Source: an uncultured bacterium (GTDB lineage Bacteria; Actinomycetota; Actinomycetes; S36-B12). From it: a stretch of DNA of 6,246 nucleotides. Positions 1 to 4,697 of this stretch are shown here, in pieces. Made by a program: the position numbers and the translations under genes. The notes under the pieces were generated by a model. The model had not been told where the DNA came from. It made no database searches and was given only the letters and a program-made list of their open reading frames with translations. The stretch is from positions 1-6,246 of the forward strand of contig CAJBMR010000469.1 of NCBI GenBank assembly GCA_903954205.1. Reading direction: 5' to 3'. Position 1 is the stretch's first letter, and each line of letters opens with the position of its first letter.

Positions 1-977
1 CTCATCAGTCCACGAAGCTCGCGACCGGTGTCCTCGATCGGATGAGCCTCGCCCTTGGCGCGCAGCGCCTTGAACTCCGGACCGCCGGCCTCCTGATCGG
101 CCATGAAGCGGGCGGCGAAAGAGCCGTTCTGCACGTCGGCGAGGACGGCCTTCATGTTTTCCTTCACGCGCTCGTCGATCACGCGCGGGCCGGAGACGTA
201 GTCGCCGTACTCGGCGGTGTCCGACACGCTCCAGCGCTGCTTGGCGATGCCGCCCTCGTACATCAGGTCGACGATGAGCTTGAGCTCGTGGAGGCACTCG
301 AAGTAGGCAACCTCGGGCTGGTAGCCCGCCTCGACCAGCGTCTCGAAGCCGTACATCACCAACTGCGACGCACCGCCGCACAGCACCGCCTGCTCGCCGA
401 AGAGATCAGTCTCGGTCTCCTCGGTGAAGGTGGTCTTGATGCCGCCCGCGCGCAGCGAACCGATCGCCTTGGCGTAGGACAGCGCGAGCGGCCAGGCCTG
501 CCCGGTGAAGTCCTGCTCGACGGCGACGATGGCCGGCACGCCACGGCCCGCGACGTACTCGCGGCGCACGAGGTGACCCGGGCCCTTGGGCGCGACCATG
601 CAGACATCGACGGTCGCAGGCGGATTGACGTAGCCGAAGCGGATGTTGAAGCCGTGCGCGAAGAAGAGCGCGTCGCCCTCCTGGAGGTTGGGCGCGATGG
701 CCTCGGCGTAGAGCTTCTTCTGCACCGGGTCCGGCACCGTCATCATGATGAGGTCAGCCTCGGCAGCCGCCGTCGCCGGATCGACGACCCGCAGGCCCTC
801 CTCCTCGGCCTTGGCGCGGCTCTTGGAGTTGGGCGATAGGCCGACGCGCACATCGACACCGCTATCGCGCAGGCTCAGGGAGTGGGCGTGGCCCTGGCTG
901 CCGTAGCCCATGACCGCAACGACGCGGTTCTGGATGATGGACAGATCGGCATCGGCGTCGTAGAACAGCTCGGCCAC
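1..977 (-). CDS. ilvC: Ketol-acid reductoisomerase (class I), 3' end cut by window edge
   Basis: Converts 2-acetolactate or 2-aceto-2-hydroxybutyrate to the 2,3-dihydroxy acid with NADPH and Mg2+, the second common step of Val/Ile synthesis in the cytoplasm. Translating the minus strand from GTG at 977 gives MAELFYDADADLSIIQ and 325 complete codons. The Rossmann motif GYGSQGHAHS is at residues 24-33, and the cofactor loop carries S51 and S53, which fits NADPH preference. H108 lies in FFAHGFNIRFG. The metal ligands are D191 and E195 (DLFGEQ) and E227 and E231 (FECLHEL); S252 lies in the conserved VSDTAEYGD. The reading ends in ELRGLM, just before the usual C-terminal SW, so only a handful of residues are missing. 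The single knotted domain and near-complete length match class I enzymes of about 330-340 residues. The start is fixed by an AAGGAG site five bases upstream. It follows ilvN by 68 bases and is probably co-transcribed with ilvBN. Identification is very secure. Confidence 0.97.
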   Translation of the reverse strand, partial: MAELFYDADADLSIIQNRVVAVMGYGSQGHAHSLSLRDSGVDVRVGLSPNSKSRAKAEEEGLRVVDPATAAAEADLIMMTVPDPVQKKLYAEAIAPNLQEGDALFFAHGFNIRFGYVNPPATVDVCMVAPKGPGHLVRREYVAGRGVPAIVAVEQDFTGQAWPLALSYAKAIGSLRAGGIKTTFTEETETDLFGEQAVLCGGASQLVMYGFETLVEAGYQPEVAYFECLHELKLIVDLMYEGGIAKQRWSVSDTAEYGDYVSGPRVIDERVKENMKAVLADVQNGSFAARFMADQEAGGPEFKALRAKGEAHPIEDTGRELRGLM

Positions 978-982
978 GGGGA

Positions 983-988
983 CTCCTT
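983..988 (-). promoter_or_regulatory. Ribosome binding site of ilvC
   Basis: AAGGAG on the minus strand, five bases before the GTG at 977. This decides the GTG start: there is no better start nearby, and the protein reading from it matches the usual KARI N-terminus. Confidence 0.8.
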
Positions 989-1045
989 CAGGGGATGGGC
1001 AGGGGAAAAGGGTATCGGGGGGTGGGTGATGGGGCGTCATGCGCC

Positions 1046-1570
1046 TCAGGCCGTGCGATCCGCGGGCCGCAGGTTGCGGTCACTGATGGAGCGGCCCCCA
1101 CGACTGGTCGCGATCACACCGGACCTGACGAGCTCCTTGATGCCGTAGGGCTCGAGGAGCTTGAGCAAGGCCTCGATCTTGTCGTCATTGCCGGTGACCT
1201 CGATCGTCACGGCATCGAGAGCCACGTCGACGACCTTGGCCCGGAAGAGCTGCACGACCTCGAGGATGCTCGAACGCTGGCCGGCATCGGCCTTGACCTT
1301 CACCAGGGCGATCGCGCGCTGCACCGAGTTGGCCTCGTCCAGCTCCACGATCTTGAGGACGTTGACGAGCTTGTTGAGCTGCTTCGTCACCTGCTCCAGG
1401 GGAAGCCCGGTGACGTTGACGACGATTGTCATGCGAGAGACCTCGGGCACCTCGGTGGGGCCCACGGCGAGCGACTCGATGTTGAAGCCGCGTCGCGAGA
1501 AGAGGCTGGACACGCGGGCGAGTACGCCGGGCTTGTCCTCCACGAGGACGGACAGGGTGTGGCGGCTCAT
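1046..1570 (-). CDS. ilvN: Acetolactate synthase small (regulatory) subunit
   Basis: Regulatory subunit of acetohydroxyacid synthase. It binds the catalytic subunit IlvB, raises its activity and confers feedback inhibition by valine. The product is 174 residues (family usually about 160-175). The N-terminal ACT domain spans about residues 4-80, with the effector-loop motif VEDKPGVLARV at 10-20 and GFNIESLAVGPTE at 28-40. The C-terminal activating domain (about 90-170) contains LIKVKAD-type and ELVRSG-type segments in the expected places. D12 replaces the Asn found in E. coli IlvH; as I recall, mycobacterial IlvN has Asp there too. The reading frame is open 18 codons further upstream into ilvB, but ATG at 1570 (MSRHTLSV) is the family start. 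It begins one base after the ilvB stop, and its GGAGG ribosome site lies inside the last ilvB codons, so translation is probably coupled to give matched subunit amounts. Confidence 0.96.
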   Translation of the reverse strand: MSRHTLSVLVEDKPGVLARVSSLFSRRGFNIESLAVGPTEVPEVSRMTIVVNVTGLPLEQVTKQLNKLVNVLKIVELDEANSVQRAIALVKVKADAGQRSSILEVVQLFRAKVVDVALDAVTIEVTGNDDKIEALLKLLEPYGIKELVRSGVIATSRGGRSISDRNLRPADRTA

Positions 1571-1571
1571 C

Positions 1572-3338
1572 TCATTCCTCCGAGTCCCACGAGGGCGCCA
1601 TCTCGCGCGCCACCAGGATGTCATCGTTGCTGGTGCCGGCGGCCACCATCGGCCAAACCATCGCGTCGCGATGGACGACGAAGTCGATGACGACGGGGGC
1701 GTCGTTGATCGACAGTGCCTTCTCGATCACCGAGTCGACCTCCTCCGGAGTCTCGCAGCGAAGGCCGTGGCAGCCGTAGGCGTCGGCGAGCTTGACGAAG
1801 TCGGGCAGGCGGTGGCTGTGCAGGTCGGTCTCGGAGTAGCGCTCGTTGTAGAAGAGCGTCTGCCACTGGCGCACCATGCCGAGACTGGAGTTGTTGATGA
1901 GGGCGACCTTGATCGGGATGTCGTTGATCGCGCAGGTGACGAGCTCCTGATTGGTCATCTGGAAGCAGCCGTCGCCGTCGATCGCCCAGACCACCGAGCC
2001 GGGCATGCCGACCTTGGCGCCCATCGCAGCCGGCACGGCGTAGCCCATCGTGCCGAGACCACCCGAGTTGAGCCAGGTGCGCGGCTTCTCGTACTTCACG
2101 AACTGCGCGCCCCACATCTGGTGCTGACCCACGCCCGCGGCCATGATCGCGTCAGGCCCGCTCAGCGCGCCGAGCCGCTCGATGACGTACTGGGGCGACA
2201 GGCTGCCGTCGTTGGGGAGGTCGTAACCGAGTGGGTAGGTGTCGCGCCAGCGGTTGAGCTGCACCCACCAGCCCTCGTAGTCGCCCTGGCGTCCGGCGGC
2301 CATCTCCTCGCGCAGCGCGGCGATGAGCTCCGTCATGACCTCGCCGACATCGCCCACGATCGGCACGTCGGCGTGGCGGTTCTTGCCGATCTCTGCAGGG
2401 TCGATGTCGGCGTGGATGACGGTCGCGTCCGGAGCGAAGGTCGAGAGCTTGCCGGTGACCCGGTCGTCGAAGCGCGCTCCGAGCGTCACGAGCAGGTCGG
2501 ACTTCTGCAGCGCCCCCACGGCACCGACGCTGCCGTGCATGCCGGGCATGCCCATGTGCTGGGGATGGCTGTCGGGGAAGGCCCCGCGGGCCATGAGCGT
2601 GGTGACCACGGGCAGGCCGGTGAGCTCGGCGAGCTCGCGCAGCTGAGCGGACGCATTGGCGCGGATGACACCGCCGCCGACGTAGAGGACCGGTCGCTTC
2701 GACTCGAGGATGAGTCGGTCTGCCTCGCGGACCTGCTTGGAGTGCGGCTTGGTCACCGGGTGGTAGCCGGGCAGGGAGATATCGGTCGGCCACTCGAAGG
2801 TCGTCATCGCCTGGAGGGCGTCCTTGGAGATGTCGACGAGCACCGGGCCGGGGCGTCCGGAACTCGCGAGGTAGAAGGCCTCGGCGATCGCGCGCGGGAT
2901 CTCATCGGGATTGGTGACGAGGTAGTTGTGCTTGGTGATCGGCATCGTGATACCGCGGATGTCCGCCTCCTGGAAGGCGTCGGTGCCGATCGCAGAGCTG
3001 GGGACCTGGCCGGTGATCGCGACCATGGGCACGGAGTCCATGTGAGCGTCGGCGATGGGCGTGACGAGGTTGGTCGCGCCCGGACCGCTCGTCGCCATGC
3101 AGACGCCGACGCGACCGGTGGCCGCGGCGTAGCCCTCGGCGGCGTGGCCGGCCGCCTGCTCGTGACGGACGAGGATGTGGCGGACCTTGGTGGAGTCCAT
3201 GAGCGGGTCGTATGCCGGGAGGATCGCCCCGCCGGGAATGCCGAAGACGACATCGACATCGGCGTACTCCATCGACCGAATCAGGCTCTGGGCGCCCGTG
3301 ATCCGCTCACCGGACGGCTGCCCTGCGCTGGTGCTCAT
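1572..3338 (-). CDS. ilvB: Acetolactate synthase large (catalytic) subunit
   Basis: Thiamine-diphosphate enzyme that condenses two pyruvates to 2-acetolactate, or pyruvate with 2-oxobutyrate, the first common step of Val/Leu/Ile synthesis. It has 588 residues, a normal length. The PYR domain (about 13-180) has GIPGGAILPAYD at 33-44 and the catalytic glutamate E60 in VRHEQAAGHAAEGY. The central FAD-binding domain contains YVGGGVIRANA and GARFDDRVTGK. The C-terminal PP domain has the ThDP/Mg motif running from GDG at 455-457 to NN at 482-483. Herbicide-site residues known from plant enzymes are unsubstituted: A38, P113 and W492 (in VRQWQ) correspond to Arabidopsis A122, P197 and W574. The start ATG at 3338 has an AGAGGA site four bases upstream and gives a short N-terminal tail before ERITGAQSLIRS. 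It is expressed through the long leader upstream and is followed by ilvN with a one-base gap. Confidence 0.98.
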   Translation of the reverse strand: MSTSAGQPSGERITGAQSLIRSMEYADVDVVFGIPGGAILPAYDPLMDSTKVRHILVRHEQAAGHAAEGYAAATGRVGVCMATSGPGATNLVTPIADAHMDSVPMVAITGQVPSSAIGTDAFQEADIRGITMPITKHNYLVTNPDEIPRAIAEAFYLASSGRPGPVLVDISKDALQAMTTFEWPTDISLPGYHPVTKPHSKQVREADRLILESKRPVLYVGGGVIRANASAQLRELAELTGLPVVTTLMARGAFPDSHPQHMGMPGMHGSVGAVGALQKSDLLVTLGARFDDRVTGKLSTFAPDATVIHADIDPAEIGKNRHADVPIVGDVGEVMTELIAALREEMAAGRQGDYEGWWVQLNRWRDTYPLGYDLPNDGSLSPQYVIERLGALSGPDAIMAAGVGQHQMWGAQFVKYEKPRTWLNSGGLGTMGYAVPAAMGAKVGMPGSVVWAIDGDGCFQMTNQELVTCAINDIPIKVALINNSSLGMVRQWQTLFYNERYSETDLHSHRLPDFVKLADAYGCHGLRCETPEEVDSVIEKALSINDAPVVIDFVVHRDAMVWPMVAAGTSNDDILVAREMAPSWDSEE

Positions 3339-3342
3339 TGCG

Positions 3343-3348
3343 TCCTCT
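3343..3348 (-). promoter_or_regulatory. Ribosome binding site of ilvB
   Basis: AGAGGA on the minus strand, four bases before ATG 3338. It is a moderate match to the Shine-Dalgarno sequence and lies directly downstream of a short hairpin (3353-3369), which could affect access. Confidence 0.55.
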
Positions 3349-3352
3349 TCCC

Positions 3353-3369
3353 ACTTCCGTCTCGGAAGT
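3353..3369 (-). repeat. Perfect 7-bp inverted repeat just upstream of the ilvB ribosome site
   Basis: ACTTCCG-TCT-CGGAAGT: seven perfect pairs with a three-base spacer, ending four bases before the ilvB Shine-Dalgarno sequence. The right arm overlaps a second small palindrome, GAAGT-CA-ACTTC (3365-3376), so the same half-site occurs three times. It could be an mRNA hairpin near the start or a protein operator; the sequence alone does not decide. Confidence 0.5.
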
Positions 3370-3382
3370 CAACTTCTGTCGC

Positions 3383-3408
3383 GGGGACCATGGTGGCGCA
3401 TGGGCCCC
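3383..3408 (-). repeat. Imperfect inverted repeat in ilvB leader
   Basis: Arms of ten bases (3383-3392 and 3399-3408) match at nine positions around a six-base spacer. On the minus-strand transcript this is a G/C-rich hairpin placed after the attenuator terminator and before the ilvB start. Its 5' side overlaps bases 3404-3410, which can also pair perfectly over seven bases (GAGGGGC with GCCCCTC) with the 5' arm of the terminator at 3433-3439. It may therefore be part of the fold switch or simply a spacer hairpin. Confidence 0.4.
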
Positions 3409-3417
3409 TCTAACACG

Positions 3418-3440
3418 AAACCCCCCGGCCCGGAGGGGCT
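3418..3440 (-). terminator. Attenuator terminator hairpin of the ilvB leader
   Basis: On the minus strand, CCCC at 3438-3435 and the following UC pair with six G at 3426-3421 (one U:G pair) around a six-base loop, followed by UUU at 3420-3418 and then CGUGUU. The U-run is short, as is common for high-GC actinobacterial terminators. It lies 43 bases after the stop of the Val/Ile leader peptide and 80 bases before ilvB, the position expected of an attenuator. The 3' arm can instead pair with 3477-3483. Confidence 0.6.
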
Positions 3441-3448
3441 CGGAGGGT

Positions 3449-3496
3449 GCGCGCGGGTCGCCATCAGGCGACAGGTGCCGGGGCTAACCCGCGCGC
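3449..3496 (-). promoter_or_regulatory. Competing stems of the ilvB attenuator
   Basis: A perfect 10-bp stem joins 3487-3496 (the last codons of the leader peptide, GCGCGCGGGT on the minus strand) to 3449-3458 (ACCCGCGCGC). Inside it sits a small perfect hairpin, 3457-3462 with 3467-3472. The enclosed segment CCCCGGC (3483-3477), directly after the leader stop codon, is perfectly complementary to GCCGGGG (3429-3423) in the 3' arm of the terminator, giving an antiterminator. Inferred logic: a ribosome stalled on Val/Ile codons covers the 5' arm of the big stem and frees CCCCGGC to block the terminator. A ribosome that reaches the stop codon covers CCCCGGC, so the terminator forms. Confidence 0.6.
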
Positions 3497-3525
3497 CTGC
3501 CTACGATGACGATGACCTGCTGCAT
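3484..3525 (-). CDS. ilv leader peptide MQQVIVIVGRRAG
   Basis: A 13-codon reading frame, ATG to TAG, encodes MQQVIVIVGRRAG. Residues 4-8 are Val-Ile-Val-Ile-Val (GTC ATC GTC ATC GTA), the two amino acids made by the downstream pathway. The family role is to act as a ribosome-stalling sensor; the peptide itself is probably discarded. Val/Ile-rich leaders of this type are known before ilvBNC in Corynebacterium glutamicum. No Shine-Dalgarno sequence precedes the ATG (the six bases before it are TCTCCC). A -10-like box at 3537-3532 would put the transcript start on the A of the ATG, so the leader is probably translated from a leaderless 5' end. Its last codons form one arm of the attenuator stem. 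Confidence 0.8.
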   Translation of the reverse strand: MQQVIVIVGRRAG

Positions 3526-3531
3526 GGGAGA

Positions 3532-3537
3532 AGCGTA
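3532..3537 (-). promoter_or_regulatory. Probable -10 box of the ilvBNC promoter
   Basis: TACGCT on the minus strand fits TAnnnT. Six bases separate it from the ATG of the leader peptide, so +1 would be the A at 3525 and the mRNA leaderless. I see no convincing -35 box at 17-18 bases upstream; the region there is TAGCGC-like. The call rests on the -10 match, the position and the absent ribosome site. Confidence 0.45.
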
Positions 3538-3591
3538 GCGGTCCTGGTCGCAGAGCGCTAGGGCGCCTCCCCCACCCTCGGGTCCTCACGC

Positions 3592-3640
3592 GTTCTGTGG
3601 TCGGGATGTGCCACCCGGTGGCACCTTTCGACCGCAGAAC
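3592..3640 (+). repeat. Hairpin repeat, copy 1 (upstream of the DUF559 gene)
   Basis: A 49-base inverted repeat. The core GTGCCACC-C-GGTGGCAC (3608-3624) is flanked by GGTCG/CGACC and by GTTCTG/CAGAAC. Read from the plus strand, 22 of 23 arm positions pair, including three G:U pairs (T3598:G3634, G3604:T3628, G3605:T3627), with only T3607/C3625 unpaired and a CCG loop. Bases 3599-3639 match 4643-4683 at 38 of 41 positions in direct orientation. It lies between the divergent ilvB leader promoter and the accessory gene start. Possible roles are a REP-like or mobile-element end, an RNA hairpin in the 5' leader of the plus-strand gene, or an operator. Confidence 0.85.
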
Positions 3641-3644
3641 ACCG

Positions 3645-3656
3645 CCTGTGGACAGG
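3645..3656. repeat. 12-bp palindrome before the DUF559 gene
   Basis: CCTGT-GG-ACAGG, five perfect pairs with a two-base centre, 38 bases before the chosen start. It could be a dimer operator for the gene's own winged-helix domain, but a palindrome of this size in GC-rich DNA can arise by chance. Confidence 0.25.
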
Positions 3657-3694
3657 GCCGGAACCGGAGACCGAGTTCGCGGCAGGGTGTGCCG

Positions 3695-4627
3695 GTGCCC
3701 CCCGCCCACCACGATCGAGGACTCCTGCGCGCCCTGTCCGCCGCCCAAGGTGGCGTTGTGTCCCCGTCGGACTTGGCGGCATGCGGCTTTAGTCGTCGCG
3801 CTGTCGCTCGTCGCGTGGCCGAGGGCACCTGGCAGCGCGTGGGCAGCGCCGTCCTCCTCGCTCCGGCGCCCTTCGACGCCGAGCGCCACCTCACAGACGG
3901 TCAGTGGGCGGCCATCCTCACGATCACCTACGGCCCGCGCGCCCGGATCAGCGGGGACCTCGCCCTACGCCGCGCAGGCTGGGATCTGGCCGCGACGCCT
4001 CGCCTGGTCGTCGTACCCCACAAGACGGCGGCGTCGCTACCCCAGGTCCGCATCCTTCGCCGACCCGACGGCGCTGCCATCCGCAGTCGCGAGGGGTTTC
4101 GATTCATGCCCCCACTCCAGGCCCTAGTGGATTCCCTCATCGTGCTGGGTGAACGCCGTTCCGCCGACGTGATCGATCTCGCCCTGCAGAGCAGACTCAT
4201 TGACGCGGAAACGTTCACCCGCGCCGTGCAGCCTCACCTCGGTTCCGGGCACAACGGCGCCAGATGCCTTCGCGCCATGCTCGAACGCGTGGCCTCGGGG
4301 TCGCGGTCCGAGGCGGAGCAGCGCATGGGCGCACTCCTCGACCGCAGTGGCACAGGTCCGTGGGCCCGGAATCTCCCCGTCCGCGATGCCTCGAATCGAG
4401 TGATCGCCGAGATTGACTTCGCGCATCTGGGCCTGCGGATCGCCATCGAGGTGGATGGTCGCGCGCATCACACGGGCCGGTCGGCCTTCGAACGCGATCG
4501 CGAACGCCAGAACATCCTGATGCTTCAGGGCTGGTTGGTTTTGCGGTTTACGTGGGAGCAGATCACTCAGCGCCCGCACGAGGTCCTCGCCGCCGTACGA
4601 GCGGCAGTCACCCAACGCGTCGCGTGA
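3695..4627 (+). CDS. AbiEi-type winged-helix plus DUF559 (PD-(D/E)XK/Vsr-like) protein
   Basis: A 310-residue protein in two recognisable parts. Residues about 7-56 (GLLRALSAAQGGVVSPSDLAACGFS..., ending GTWQRVGSAVLLA) match the winged-helix domain seen at the N-terminus of AbiEi-type antitoxins. Residues about 203-305 match DUF559, a Vsr-like member of the PD-(D/E)XK nuclease fold: E206/E208 in SEAEQRM, D241 in AEIDFAH, E252 in IAIEVDG, then D268, R271 and N273 in FERDRERQN, and GWLVLRFTWEQI. The putative nuclease residues are present, so it may be active; substrate and function are unknown. The frame is open from GTG 3608, but that start lies inside the hairpin repeat. GTG 3695 (or 3689) is preferred because it begins just before the conserved domain, with a weak GGCAGGG site. 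The gene opposes the flanking ilv genes. It uses codons rare in them (CTA, TTT, TTG, AGT, GTT), consistent with acquisition. No partner toxin gene is adjacent. Confidence 0.82.
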   Translation: MPPAHHDRGLLRALSAAQGGVVSPSDLAACGFSRRAVARRVAEGTWQRVGSAVLLAPAPFDAERHLTDGQWAAILTITYGPRARISGDLALRRAGWDLAATPRLVVVPHKTAASLPQVRILRRPDGAAIRSREGFRFMPPLQALVDSLIVLGERRSADVIDLALQSRLIDAETFTRAVQPHLGSGHNGARCLRAMLERVASGSRSEAEQRMGALLDRSGTGPWARNLPVRDASNRVIAEIDFAHLGLRIAIEVDGRAHHTGRSAFERDRERQNILMLQGWLVLRFTWEQITQRPHEVLAAVRAAVTQRVA

Positions 4628-4637
4628 CGAACGCCGC

Positions 4638-4683
4638 TTTACGGTCGGGATGTGCCACCAGGTGGCGCTTTTCGACCGCAGAA
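4638..4683 (+). repeat. Hairpin repeat, copy 2 (downstream of the DUF559 gene; possible terminator)
   Basis: Second copy of the element at 3592-3640. Bases 4643-4683 are 38/41 identical to it, in the same orientation. The plus-strand fold has outer CGGTCG/CGACCG (4642-4647 with 4673-4678), G4648:T4672 and G4649:T4671, then the core GTGCCAC-CAG-GTGGCGC (4652-4668) with one T:G pair. It begins 10 bases after the DUF559 stop and ends 14 bases before the ilvD stop codon (4698). The core is followed by TTTT (4669-4672), so it could serve as an intrinsic terminator for the plus-strand gene. On the minus strand there is no T-run after the hairpin, so it is a poorer terminator for ilvD. Confidence 0.85.
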
Positions 4684-4697
4684 GGACGCACTCACCC

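Noticed and set aside
42..839. 265-codon plus-strand frame over ilvC
   Set aside because: Antisense shadow of ilvC, whose catalytic motifs are all intact on the minus strand.
1009..1014. TACCCT as a -10 box for a separate ilvC promoter in the ilvN-ilvC gap
   Set aside because: No -35-like sequence at suitable spacing and the gap is only 68 bases; co-transcription with ilvBN is simpler. It cannot be excluded without 5'-end data.
1046..1624. Longer ilvN starting 18 codons earlier, inside ilvB
   Set aside because: The extra residues (MTSWWRARWRPRGTRRNE) are out-of-frame ilvB sequence. ATG 1570 has a GGAGG site and gives the family N-terminus.
1161..3413. 750-codon open frame on the plus strand across ilvN and ilvB
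   Set aside because: Antisense shadow: the minus strand encodes clearly recognisable IlvB and IlvN here. High GC content removes stop codons from the opposite frame, and the plus-strand product is low-complexity and resembles no family.
3608..3694. Upstream GTG start at 3608 for the DUF559 protein
   Set aside because: It lies inside the hairpin repeat, adds 29 low-complexity residues before the winged-helix domain, and has no ribosome site. Repeat copy 2 shows the same open frame without any gene, so the opening comes from the repeat.
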